A stretch of 5,354 nucleotides of DNA from Candidatus Uhrbacteria bacterium (GTDB lineage: Bacteria > Patescibacteriota > Patescibacteriia > UBA9934 > UBA11717). Shown here in pieces: positions 1 to 4,411 of the stretch (position 1 is the stretch's first letter; each line of letters starts with the position of its first letter). The position numbers and the translations under genes are program-made. The stretch is from the NCBI GenBank assembly GCA_003509895.1, contig DOMJ01000002.1:1-5354 (forward strand), given 5' to 3'. The notes under the pieces are model-generated. The model ran no database searches, was not told the DNA's origin, and was given only the letters and a program-made list of their open reading frames with translations.

Positions 1-339
<339 letters not shown>

Positions 340-536
340 ACACAGAGCTGTTTGTTGACGTTTGTGGGCGAATCCTGTATAGGATACCTATAAACGTGGT
401 TACAATTTCTTTACTTAACTCTTCCTTGTATGATTGATTGTGTTCTCAGGAGCACGATCGTTACAATTGGAGATCATTAGACCTGTTTGAATCAGGCGAG
501 GCACTACTCAACGTGTCCTGTCTGCCGGTTCAAACA
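340..536 (+). other. 23S-5S internal transcribed spacer with serial hairpins
   Basis: This spacer of about 200 nt contains no tRNA that I can fold and no credible gene. It carries a long stem-loop at 358-397: an 11-bp outer stem (358-368 with 387-397, including G-U pairs), an internal loop, and a 5-bp inner stem ATCCT/AGGAT around a GTAT loop. Two shorter hairpins follow: 440-455 (six pairs around TCAG) and CCTG/CAGG at 482-496. The nonamer GTTACAATT occurs twice (399-407 and 460-468). Such stems are typical substrates for pre-rRNA processing enzymes such as RNase III, but that role is inferred. The ORF starting at 438 runs through this spacer and the 5S gene and is not a real gene. Confidence 0.6.
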
Positions 537-650
537 TGCCTGGTGATCTCAAGCAAGAGGGTCACACCTGTTCCCATCTCGAACACAGAAGTTAAGCCTC
601 TTAGCGCCGATGATAGTGGCTTTGCCGCGAAAGTAGGCCATCGCCAGGAC
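537..650 (+). rRNA. 5S ribosomal RNA
   Basis: The 5S core is unmistakable: GGGTCACACC at 559-569, CCCATCTCGAACACAGAAGTTAAG around 573-596, and AGCGCCGATGATAGTGG around 603-619. The closing helix I forms between CCTGGTGAT at 539-547 and ATCGCCAGG at 640-648, nine pairs including one G-U. This helix sets the ends to within a couple of nucleotides. The length of about 114 nt is normal for the family. The gene follows the 23S gene in the usual order and is followed after six bases by an intrinsic terminator, so this is the end of the rRNA operon. Confidence 0.95.
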
Positions 651-656
651 AAAATA

Positions 657-685
657 TCTCACCCTCGGGTGGGATTTTTTGTTTT
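657..685 (+). terminator. Intrinsic terminator of the rRNA operon
   Basis: An eight-pair stem, TCTCACCC (657-664) with GGGTGGGA (667-674, one G-U), closes on a tight TC loop; the two innermost pairs may open. It is followed directly by T6, G, T4. It lies just behind the 5S gene and ends the rRNA transcript. Confidence 0.85.
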
Positions 686-822
686 ACATTCTGGCCCTCG
701 CGTTCGGCGGGCACGTTGTTTTAAAATACTAATAGGAACGTATTGCTGTTCGCATTTTTTTATACGGGAAACTGTGTTAAGGTGGTGCAGACCGCCAACA
801 TAAACGGCGAGAAGGGGAATCG

Positions 823-1239
823 ATGCCGAACGTGAAGATTGATGGACTCCCATGGAACTTGCCGACGGTGCTCCTGAGCGGAGTACTCGAAGGTCTTGAG
901 CGGCAGATCAAGGACGTCATGGCGGGTGTGAGGGGTTTGGGCCTAAGTAAGGAGGTTGTGGCTGTATTCCTACACGGGAATCAGCTGATTCCATCTCCAG
1001 GGATGACGCGCAAGGTGGTGGTGACCATCACGGATCTCTTTGTAGAGGTCACTGGAGCGGACGACATCAAGAGACGACGCACTCCGCAGTTGTGCCAGGA
1101 TCTCGCCGAGTGTCTGGCGAAGGTTTGTGACGCGTGGGTCAAGCAACACCTTTCGCCCAAGGCCTGGTGTGAGGTGATCGTGCGGACCATTGACGTAGAA
1201 CAGGGAGGATACGCTGCCAAGGGTCCTCCGAAGGCGTAG
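823..1239 (+). CDS. Unknown 138-aa protein, possible tautomerase-like fold
   Basis: I do not recognise this family with confidence. The ATG is preceded by a good Shine-Dalgarno, AAGGGG at 812-817. The protein starts MPNVKIDG and shows a strand/helix alternation: an N-terminal helix (about 15-37), strands at 44-52 and 64-74, a long helix at 87-109, and a last strand at 114-122 ending in IDVEQGGY (123-130). A proline straight after Met, a beta-alpha-beta plan and a closing Gly-Gly near the C terminus recall the tautomerase (4-OT/MIF) superfamily, but I cannot place the arginines and other catalytic residues, so this is only a suggestion. There is no signal peptide or membrane segment, so it is presumably cytoplasmic. 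The gene stands alone between the rRNA terminator and its own terminator. Upstream, TAAAAT at 722-727 could be a -10 box, but I see no convincing -35. A six-pair hairpin (781-796) lies in the leader. Confidence 0.8.
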   Translation: MPNVKIDGLPWNLPTVLLSGVLEGLERQIKDVMAGVRGLGLSKEVVAVFLHGNQLIPSPGMTRKVVVTITDLFVEVTGADDIKRRRTPQLCQDLAECLAKVCDAWVKQHLSPKAWCEVIVRTIDVEQGGYAAKGPPKA

Positions 1240-1262
1240 AAACGAAGGATCAACATCACGTG

Positions 1263-1297
1263 GGCGGGGCCGACTGGTTCCCGCCTATCTTTTTATT
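1263..1297 (+). terminator. Intrinsic terminator after the 138-aa gene
   Basis: GGCGGG (1263-1268) pairs with CCCGCC (1280-1285), extended by a G-U pair and by CC/GG around a GACT loop with one bulged T. The tail is TATCTTTTTATT. The stem is GC-rich and the U-tract is interrupted but adequate. It begins 23 nt after the stop codon and makes the 138-aa gene a single-gene transcript. Confidence 0.75.
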
Positions 1298-1314
1298 CAC
1301 ATCGTGCTAAGCTC

Positions 1315-1334
1315 AAAGGGATCGCAGACCCTTT
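1315..1334 (+). promoter_or_regulatory. Leader hairpin just before the 150-aa gene
   Basis: AAAGGG (1315-1320) and CCCTTT (1329-1334) form a perfect six-pair stem with an eight-base loop, ending five bases before the Shine-Dalgarno. It lacks a following U-run, so it is not a terminator. It could shape translation initiation or protect the 5' end; this is inference. A weak extended -10 (TGCTAAGCT, 1305-1313) just upstream is the only promoter candidate I see. Confidence 0.35.
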
Positions 1335-1349
1335 ATAGAGGGAGGTAAG

Positions 1350-1802
1350 ATGCCGAATATCCCATTTGCTATTCGTTGCATGGACCCTTCCGACGTGGAG
1401 GGGGTGATTGTGGTGATTGATCCGATGCACGATCGCCTCATTACGAGGCGTGGAGCCGAGAAGATTCAACGTGACTATCTACGCGAGCGGCTTGAGCAGT
1501 CGTTGCGCGTTGACTCGTGGACGGTGGTTGTGGTGGCGGCCCTTACGGAGGTTTGCAGAATAAACGAGTTTGTTGTTCTGCAGCCGGGAACGGTCATTGG
1601 CATTGGCGTGTTACAGAGGCTTCTGCTTGGTGGCGTGCGTGTGGTTGGAACGCATAGTTACCTTGCGCTGGATAGCATCGGCGACATGTCGTGGAACCAG
1701 TACCTTTTTGACGCGCTTTTTGACAGGATACAGAACATAAGTCAGAGTACCGATGACTGGTGTGATGACTTGGAGGAAGGTAATGATCTTCTTCTTCTCT
1801 AG
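1350..1802 (+). CDS. Unknown 150-aa protein with acidic C-terminal tail
   Basis: I do not recognise the family. The start is well supported: a strong Shine-Dalgarno (GGGAGG, 1340-1345) lies four bases before the ATG. The product begins MPNIPFAIRC, has a strand at about 18-24, a charged helix at 35-52 (rich in R, E, Q), strong beta strands at 56-65 (WTVVVVAAL) and 72-78, a hydrophobic stretch around 81-107, and a helix at 114-130. It ends in an acidic tail (135-146, DDWCDDLEEGND) capped by four leucines. It shares the MPN start with the preceding gene but no further similarity that I can see. No signal peptide is present, and the central hydrophobic segments look like buried strands rather than a membrane anchor. 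The gene is monocistronic, with terminators on both sides. Its codons are rich in GTG and G/C-ending forms, unlike the AT-richer nucleotidyltransferase gene that follows. Confidence 0.78.
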   Translation: MPNIPFAIRCMDPSDVEGVIVVIDPMHDRLITRRGAEKIQRDYLRERLEQSLRVDSWTVVVVAALTEVCRINEFVVLQPGTVIGIGVLQRLLLGGVRVVGTHSYLALDSIGDMSWNQYLFDALFDRIQNISQSTDDWCDDLEEGNDLLLL

Positions 1803-1834
1803 CGCGGCCGTACGGGTCGCTCTCTTTTTGTTTT
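1801..1834 (+). terminator. Intrinsic terminator overlapping the stop codon of the 150-aa gene
   Basis: AGCG (1801-1804) pairs with CGCT (1818-1821), and GCC (1807-1809) with GGT (1815-1817), around a GTACG loop with a two-base CG bulge. The tail is CTCTTTTTGTTTT. The stem begins inside the TAG stop codon, a compact arrangement. The bulge makes it a little weaker than the other terminators here. Confidence 0.65.
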
Positions 1835-1862
1835 AATTAAACTGTGAGAAAATTGGTTGACT

Positions 1863-2615
1863 ATGAAAGTACGTGTCCTTATTTTAGCCGGTGGCAAGGG
1901 AACGCGCATGGGGGCATCTGTCCCAAAAGCACTGGTGCCCATTTGTGGGAAGCCAATTATTGATTATATTTTAGATGCTGTTAAGACGAGTGGAGTGGAC
2001 CCGTTGCCCGCACTTGTGGTTGGCCACGATTTAGAAGGCTTGCGCGCGCATGTTGGTGATCGCGCAGAGTTTGTGATTCAGCAAGAACAAAAGGGCACCG
2101 GGCATGCCGTGATGGTAGCGCAGGATCAGTTAAAGGATGCCGATGTTGTTTTGGTCAGTTACGGGGATCATCCATTTTATCAGGCACAAACGTATCAGCA
2201 AATTTTGGAGAAACATCTGTCCACGCATGCTACGATTACAATGTTGACTACGGTGTTACCAGATTTTGCTGATTGGAAATCGTTGTTTCTTCAATGGGGA
2301 AGAATTGTGCGTACCAACACCGGAGAAATCATTGACATTACAGAATATGCACTTTGTTCTGACGAGGAAAAGAAAATTACGGAGGTGAATAATGGGATGT
2401 ATTGTTTTAATGGTGAGTGGCTCTGGAATAACATAGACCAACTTCGTGATGATAACGCAAAGAAAGAATTCTTTTTAACAGACTTAATCGAACTTGCCTT
2501 GCAGCAAAAGAGGATTGTGGAAACAGTTCATTGTGATCCGGAACAGGGCATTGGCGTCAATACTCCTGCCGAAGTCGCCATCGCCGAGTGTCTTGTGCAG
2601 GACGAGTTGCTCTAG
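1863..2615 (+). CDS. GlmU-like sugar-1-phosphate nucleotidyltransferase (uridylyltransferase domain only)
   Basis: A Rossmann-like NTP transferase that joins a nucleotide to a sugar-1-phosphate. The best match is the N-terminal domain of GlmU, which makes UDP-GlcNAc from GlcNAc-1-P and UTP for peptidoglycan and surface glycans. Motifs, numbered from ATG 1863: LILAGGKGTRMG (6-17, nucleotide loop), PKALVPICGKP (21-31), QQEQKGTGHAV (73-83), SYGDHPF (99-105, with the metal-binding Asp102), GRIVR (146-150), EVNNGMYCF (174-182), DNAKKEFFLTDLIELA (197-212) and GIGVNTPAEVA (229-239, with the metal-binding Asn233). It is about 250 aa, whereas bifunctional GlmU is about 450 aa and has a C-terminal left-handed beta-helix acetyltransferase. 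That half is absent, and the gene ends cleanly at its terminator, so acetylation must come from elsewhere or not occur. The start is uncertain: an in-frame TTG at 1857 adds two residues and has a weak GAGAA ahead of it. The family normally starts right before the first strand, so I prefer ATG 1863. Confidence 0.9.
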   Translation: MKVRVLILAGGKGTRMGASVPKALVPICGKPIIDYILDAVKTSGVDPLPALVVGHDLEGLRAHVGDRAEFVIQQEQKGTGHAVMVAQDQLKDADVVLVSYGDHPFYQAQTYQQILEKHLSTHATITMLTTVLPDFADWKSLFLQWGRIVRTNTGEIIDITEYALCSDEEKKITEVNNGMYCFNGEWLWNNIDQLRDDNAKKEFFLTDLIELALQQKRIVETVHCDPEQGIGVNTPAEVAIAECLVQDELL

Positions 2616-2626
2616 CGATCACCGGA

Positions 2627-2665
2627 AGCAAAAACACCCTGACAAGCATCGAGGGTGTTTTTGTT
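2627..2665. terminator. Bidirectional intrinsic terminator between convergent genes
   Basis: AAAAACACCCT (2630-2640) and AGGGTGTTTTT (2652-2662) are perfect complements around an 11-base loop. Three more pairs (2627-2629 with 2663-2665, one G-U) extend the stem. Read on the plus strand the right arm gives the U-tract for the nucleotidyltransferase; on the minus strand the left arm gives one for the histone-like gene. Both transcripts can end here. Confidence 0.88.
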
Positions 2666-2681
2666 CTATCCCGGGATAGAA
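2664..2681. repeat. 18-bp perfect palindrome next to the terminator
   Basis: TTCTATCCCGGGATAGAA is fully self-complementary. It overlaps the last two bases of the terminator stem and ends two bases before the stop codon of the minus-strand histone-like gene. In RNA it would fold as seven pairs around CCGG. It may be a second 3'-end hairpin for the histone-like mRNA or a site for a dimeric DNA-binding protein; the sequence alone cannot decide. Confidence 0.75.
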
Positions 2682-2683
2682 GA

Positions 2684-2833
2684 CTATTTCTTTCGTTTTG
2701 CAGCTGGTTTGCGCTTAGCGACCTTTCGCTTAGGAGCAGCTTTCTTTGCAGCTGGTTTGCGCTTAGCGACCTTTCGCTTAGGAGCAGCTTTCTTTGCAGC
2801 TGGTTTTCGTTTTGCAGATTTTTTTACTGGCAT
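2684..2833 (-). CDS. Histone H1-like lysine/alanine-rich DNA-binding protein, 49 aa
   Basis: This very basic mini-protein contains 19 Lys and 6 Arg among 49 residues, with no acidic residue; the rest is nearly all Ala, Pro and Val. It starts MPVKKSAKRK and then has two exact copies of the 16-residue unit KPAAKKAAPKRKVAKR (10-25 and 26-41), ending KPAAKRKK. This matches the C-terminal-domain style of eukaryotic H1, chlamydial Hc1/Hc2 and AlgP-like bacterial proteins, which bind DNA through charge without a fixed fold and help condense the chromosome. The ATG is fixed by a consensus Shine-Dalgarno (GGAGGT) seven bases upstream. Its own promoter and a dense set of palindromes lie upstream, and the bidirectional terminator lies downstream. 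Two plus-strand ORFs over the same bases are shadows of the repeat. RNA binding or ribosome association would also fit so basic a peptide. Confidence 0.85.
   Translation of the reverse strand: MPVKKSAKRKPAAKKAAPKRKVAKRKPAAKKAAPKRKVAKRKPAAKRKK
2697..2806 (-). repeat. Perfect 48-bp tandem repeat inside the histone-like gene
   Basis: The stretch repeats with a 48-bp period and no mismatch over 110 bases: two full copies starting at 2701 and 2749, then a partial copy from 2797 that diverges after 2806. 48 bp equals 16 codons, so the frame is kept. Identity at synonymous positions points to recent duplication or ongoing homogenisation rather than protein-level selection alone. Confidence 0.95.
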
Positions 2834-2840
2834 GTTGTTC

Positions 2841-2846
2841 ACCTCC
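2841..2846 (-). promoter_or_regulatory. Consensus ribosome binding site of the histone-like gene
   Basis: The minus strand reads AAAGGAGGTGAACAACATG. GGAGGT sits seven bases before the ATG at 2833 and is the best Shine-Dalgarno in the window. It fixes the start and suggests high translation. A CTGCA/TGCAG hairpin (2856-2870, five-base loop) lies ten bases farther upstream in the leader. Confidence 0.85.
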
Positions 2847-2933
2847 TTTCATGTGCTGCATCGTGTGCAGTCTCGCGTATGCATCTTAACGATGATCGAC
2901 TCGCGGTGTTACGTGTTACGTAACGACAGATAC

Positions 2934-2961
2934 ATTATATCGTGCGCACGATGCAATACAA
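2934..2961 (-). promoter_or_regulatory. Promoter of the histone-like gene
   Basis: On the minus strand a perfect -10 TATAAT (2934-2939) lies 16 bases after TTGTAT (2956-2961), a partial -35. Transcription would start near 2927, giving a leader of about 93 nt. The spacer contains a 14-bp palindrome, so the promoter is probably regulated. Confidence 0.55.
2939..2952. promoter_or_regulatory. 14-bp perfect palindrome in the promoter spacer, probable operator
   Basis: ATCGTGCGCACGAT is self-complementary, and its symmetry resumes after two unpaired bases each side as ATT (2934-2936) and AAT (2955-2957). It fills the -35/-10 spacer, where a bound dimer would block RNA polymerase. A 13-base variant of its half (TGCATCGTGYGCA) occurs at 2857-2869 and inverted at 2943-2955. 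The regulator is not in this window in recognisable form. Confidence 0.55.
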
Positions 2962-2979
2962 CACGTAACGCGTTGTAGA

Positions 2980-2988
2980 TGTGGATAA
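2980..2988 (-). promoter_or_regulatory. Consensus DnaA box
   Basis: The minus strand reads TTATCCACA, the exact 9-mer bound by the replication initiator DnaA. An AT-rich stretch (2989-3008) adjoins it. It is the only exact copy in the window; TTATCCAAT inside the transpeptidase gene (3439-3447) is a poor match. A lone box can occur by chance or serve DnaA-dependent regulation. It is not enough to call an origin. Confidence 0.45.
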
Positions 2989-3018
2989 CAGTAAATAAAT
3001 TATTTTTTGCATCGCCGT

Positions 3019-3070
3019 GTGTAAGAGAAACATGTCGAGAGGTTACATGAGGTAGACGCGTTGCTTACAC
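3019..3070. repeat. Nested inverted repeat behind the L,D-transpeptidase gene
   Basis: GTGTAAG (3019-3025) is the reverse complement of CTTACAC (3064-3070). Inside it CATGT (3031-3035) pairs with ACATG (3045-3049) around a nine-base loop. It lies four bases past the transpeptidase stop codon (minus strand). No U-run follows on the minus strand, so it is not a standard intrinsic terminator. It may stabilise the 3' end or mark a weak stop. Confidence 0.45.
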
Positions 3071-3073
3071 GAA

Positions 3074-4411
3074 CTACTCTTGTATGAGTACTGGCGTACC
3101 CACGTCTGCCCAGTTGTAAACCCATGCGACTTCATTATAAGGTGCGTTTACGCAACCGTGAGACATTGGGTGACCCCAATTGCTGTGCCAGTATGCATAA
3201 TGAATATAGTAGTACCGCGTGAATTCCAAATTATATTCTACGTTTGGAAGATTGTAGAGGAGATTTCCCGCTCGATCAAACCATCTATAATCAAGCCACC
3301 GGACTTTACGCATAACGGCAAATTCTCCCAACGGAGTTTTGGTAGGCCACTTTCCGGCAGAAATGAGAAACGTCTTGTGCAGCACACCGTGTTCATAGGC
3401 AGAGAGTCGCTGTTCGCTTATATCAACCATGATATGTTTATCCAATCGTACGTTGAGCACGGGAGAGGTTGTAACAGAGAGAAGTGTTTCTGGTCCTGTT
3501 GCGGCAATGAGAATGCGATCTGTTTCTTGTGCATCAAAACGAAAGGAATCAAACACCGGTTGACCGTCTGCACGAATCATTCGGACATGCGGACCACCGT
3601 GACCGTTTGGTGCAACACCAAACAGTTGATTACTGATTGGGAAAAGAGTTACACCGTAGGGATAGTTTTGATAGAGACGAAAGGGCTCGCCAAGAATGGC
3701 CTTACGTTGTTCTGTAAACTGTACGATGCGTGCTTCCGGCTCGCCAAATCCATAGCGGGCAACAACAAGTTCATCGCGACCATCTTCTGTTTGATCAATA
3801 CGCGTCACAGACATTCCGGAGCGGTCGGCGGGATCAAAAGCAAAAAAATCTGTTACGAGTTCTCCCGTTTGAGAAAAAAGACGAATGTGCGGACCTCCCG
3901 TTAGTCCGGCAGCAGTCACAATCTCTCGTGTGCCATCGCCGTTGATGTCCGCCGTTGCAATATTTACCCCACCGGTGAACGTCGGATCGTAAGCAAAAAA
4001 TTGTTGTTGCAATTCTCCGTACCCGTTGAATACGCGCACGTGTGGACCTGCGCCGACCATGGTGCCGGTAATAATATCTGCAATACCGTCACCCGTTACA
4101 TCACCCAGGGCAAGCGTAACACCGGATTGCATTTGATTGTCGTAGGGTGAAAATGTGTGAATGAGCGTGCCATTCAACCGAAGAATAACAACGGTGGGCT
4201 GTTCGTTTAACCCGGACGAGACAACAAATTCATCGATGCCGTCGCCACCTAGGTCGGCTCGTGCAATCATTCCGATTTCTTGAAAAGGGAGATGAAGTTC
4301 TAGCGGCACGGGCGTCCCTTCAGAGAAATTGGAAACAGAAGGCGCGTTGGCAAAGGCCATTGATGGAAAGAGAATAAGAGCAAGACTGATGACTATAGAT
4401 GGAGCGCGCAT
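3074..4411 (-). CDS. Exported L,D-transpeptidase (YkuD) with N-terminal FG-GAP/VCBS propeller repeats
   Basis: A secreted enzyme that forms 3-3 peptidoglycan cross-links or attaches proteins to peptidoglycan. Residues 1-21 form a signal peptide (MRAPS, hydrophobic core, AFA cut before NA). Residues 45 to about 310 hold FG-GAP-like repeats with Asp-rich calcium-type loops: DLGGDGIDE (53-61), DVTGDGIAD (104-112), DINGDGTRE (155-163) and a degenerate one near 206-214. GPHVR/GPHIR recurs at 122-126, 173-177 and 273-277. This suggests a beta-propeller that binds envelope partners. Residues 325-445 are the YkuD domain, with His404 and the signature HPMSHGCVN (414-422); Cys420 is the expected nucleophile and His418 its neighbour. 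The gap between His404 and the SHGC core is slightly shorter than the usual YkuD pattern. The start is set by the signal peptide. There is no Shine-Dalgarno, and the first 19 nt overlap the upstream endonuclease gene, which suggests coupled translation. Confidence 0.93.
   Translation of the reverse strand: MRAPSIVISLALILFPSMAFANAPSVSNFSEGTPVPLELHLPFQEIGMIARADLGGDGIDEFVVSSGLNEQPTVVILRLNGTLIHTFSPYDNQMQSGVTLALGDVTGDGIADIITGTMVGAGPHVRVFNGYGELQQQFFAYDPTFTGGVNIATADINGDGTREIVTAAGLTGGPHIRLFSQTGELVTDFFAFDPADRSGMSVTRIDQTEDGRDELVVARYGFGEPEARIVQFTEQRKAILGEPFRLYQNYPYGVTLFPISNQLFGVAPNGHGGPHVRMIRADGQPVFDSFRFDAQETDRILIAATGPETLLSVTTSPVLNVRLDKHIMVDISEQRLSAYEHGVLHKTFLISAGKWPTKTPLGEFAVMRKVRWLDYRWFDRAGNLLYNLPNVEYNLEFTRYYYIHYAYWHSNWGHPMSHGCVNAPYNEVAWVYNWADVGTPVLIQE

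Larger units (their letters stand above)
2908..2969. repeat. 10-bp inverted repeats (GTTACGTGTT) flanking the promoter core
   Basis: GTTACGTGTT at 2908-2917 recurs exactly as its reverse complement AACACGTAAC at 2960-2969. One arm overlaps the -35 box of the histone-like promoter; the other lies just beyond the expected transcription start. The left arm continues as a tandem heptamer, GTTACGT at 2908-2914 and 2915-2921, and forms the palindrome GTTACGTAAC at 2915-2924. The right arm continues into AACGCGTT (2967-2974). This looks like an operator pair. Confidence 0.6.

Noticed and set aside
518..540. T-loop-like GGTTCAAA before the 5S gene, hinting at a tRNA
   Set aside because: No T stem, anticodon arm or acceptor stem can be formed around it.
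438..803. Plus-strand 121-aa ORF
   Set aside because: It runs through the rRNA spacer, the whole 5S gene and its terminator; it is a chance ORF in non-coding RNA.
981..1259. Minus-strand 92-aa ORF
   Set aside because: It is antisense to the 138-aa gene, with no ribosome site or motif.
1857..1885. Promoter-like pair TTGACT and TATTTT 17 bases apart at the start of the nucleotidyltransferase gene
   Set aside because: It lies within the first codons, and the transcript would lack the start codon and the nucleotide-binding loop.
2697..2806. CRISPR array
   Set aside because: The repeats are directly adjacent with no spacers, and they encode a protein.
2588..2978. Two plus-strand ORFs with FAAGLRLATFRLGAA-type repeats
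   Set aside because: They are antisense readings of the tandem repeat in the histone-like gene, which has the consensus ribosome site and typical basic composition.
2834..3073. Chromosomal origin of replication
   Set aside because: Only one exact DnaA box is present and there is no dnaA or dnaN nearby; palindromes and AT-rich DNA alone are not enough.
3080..3904. Plus-strand 274-aa ORF
   Set aside because: It is antisense to the transpeptidase gene, which has clear domains; the ORF product has no recognisable motif.
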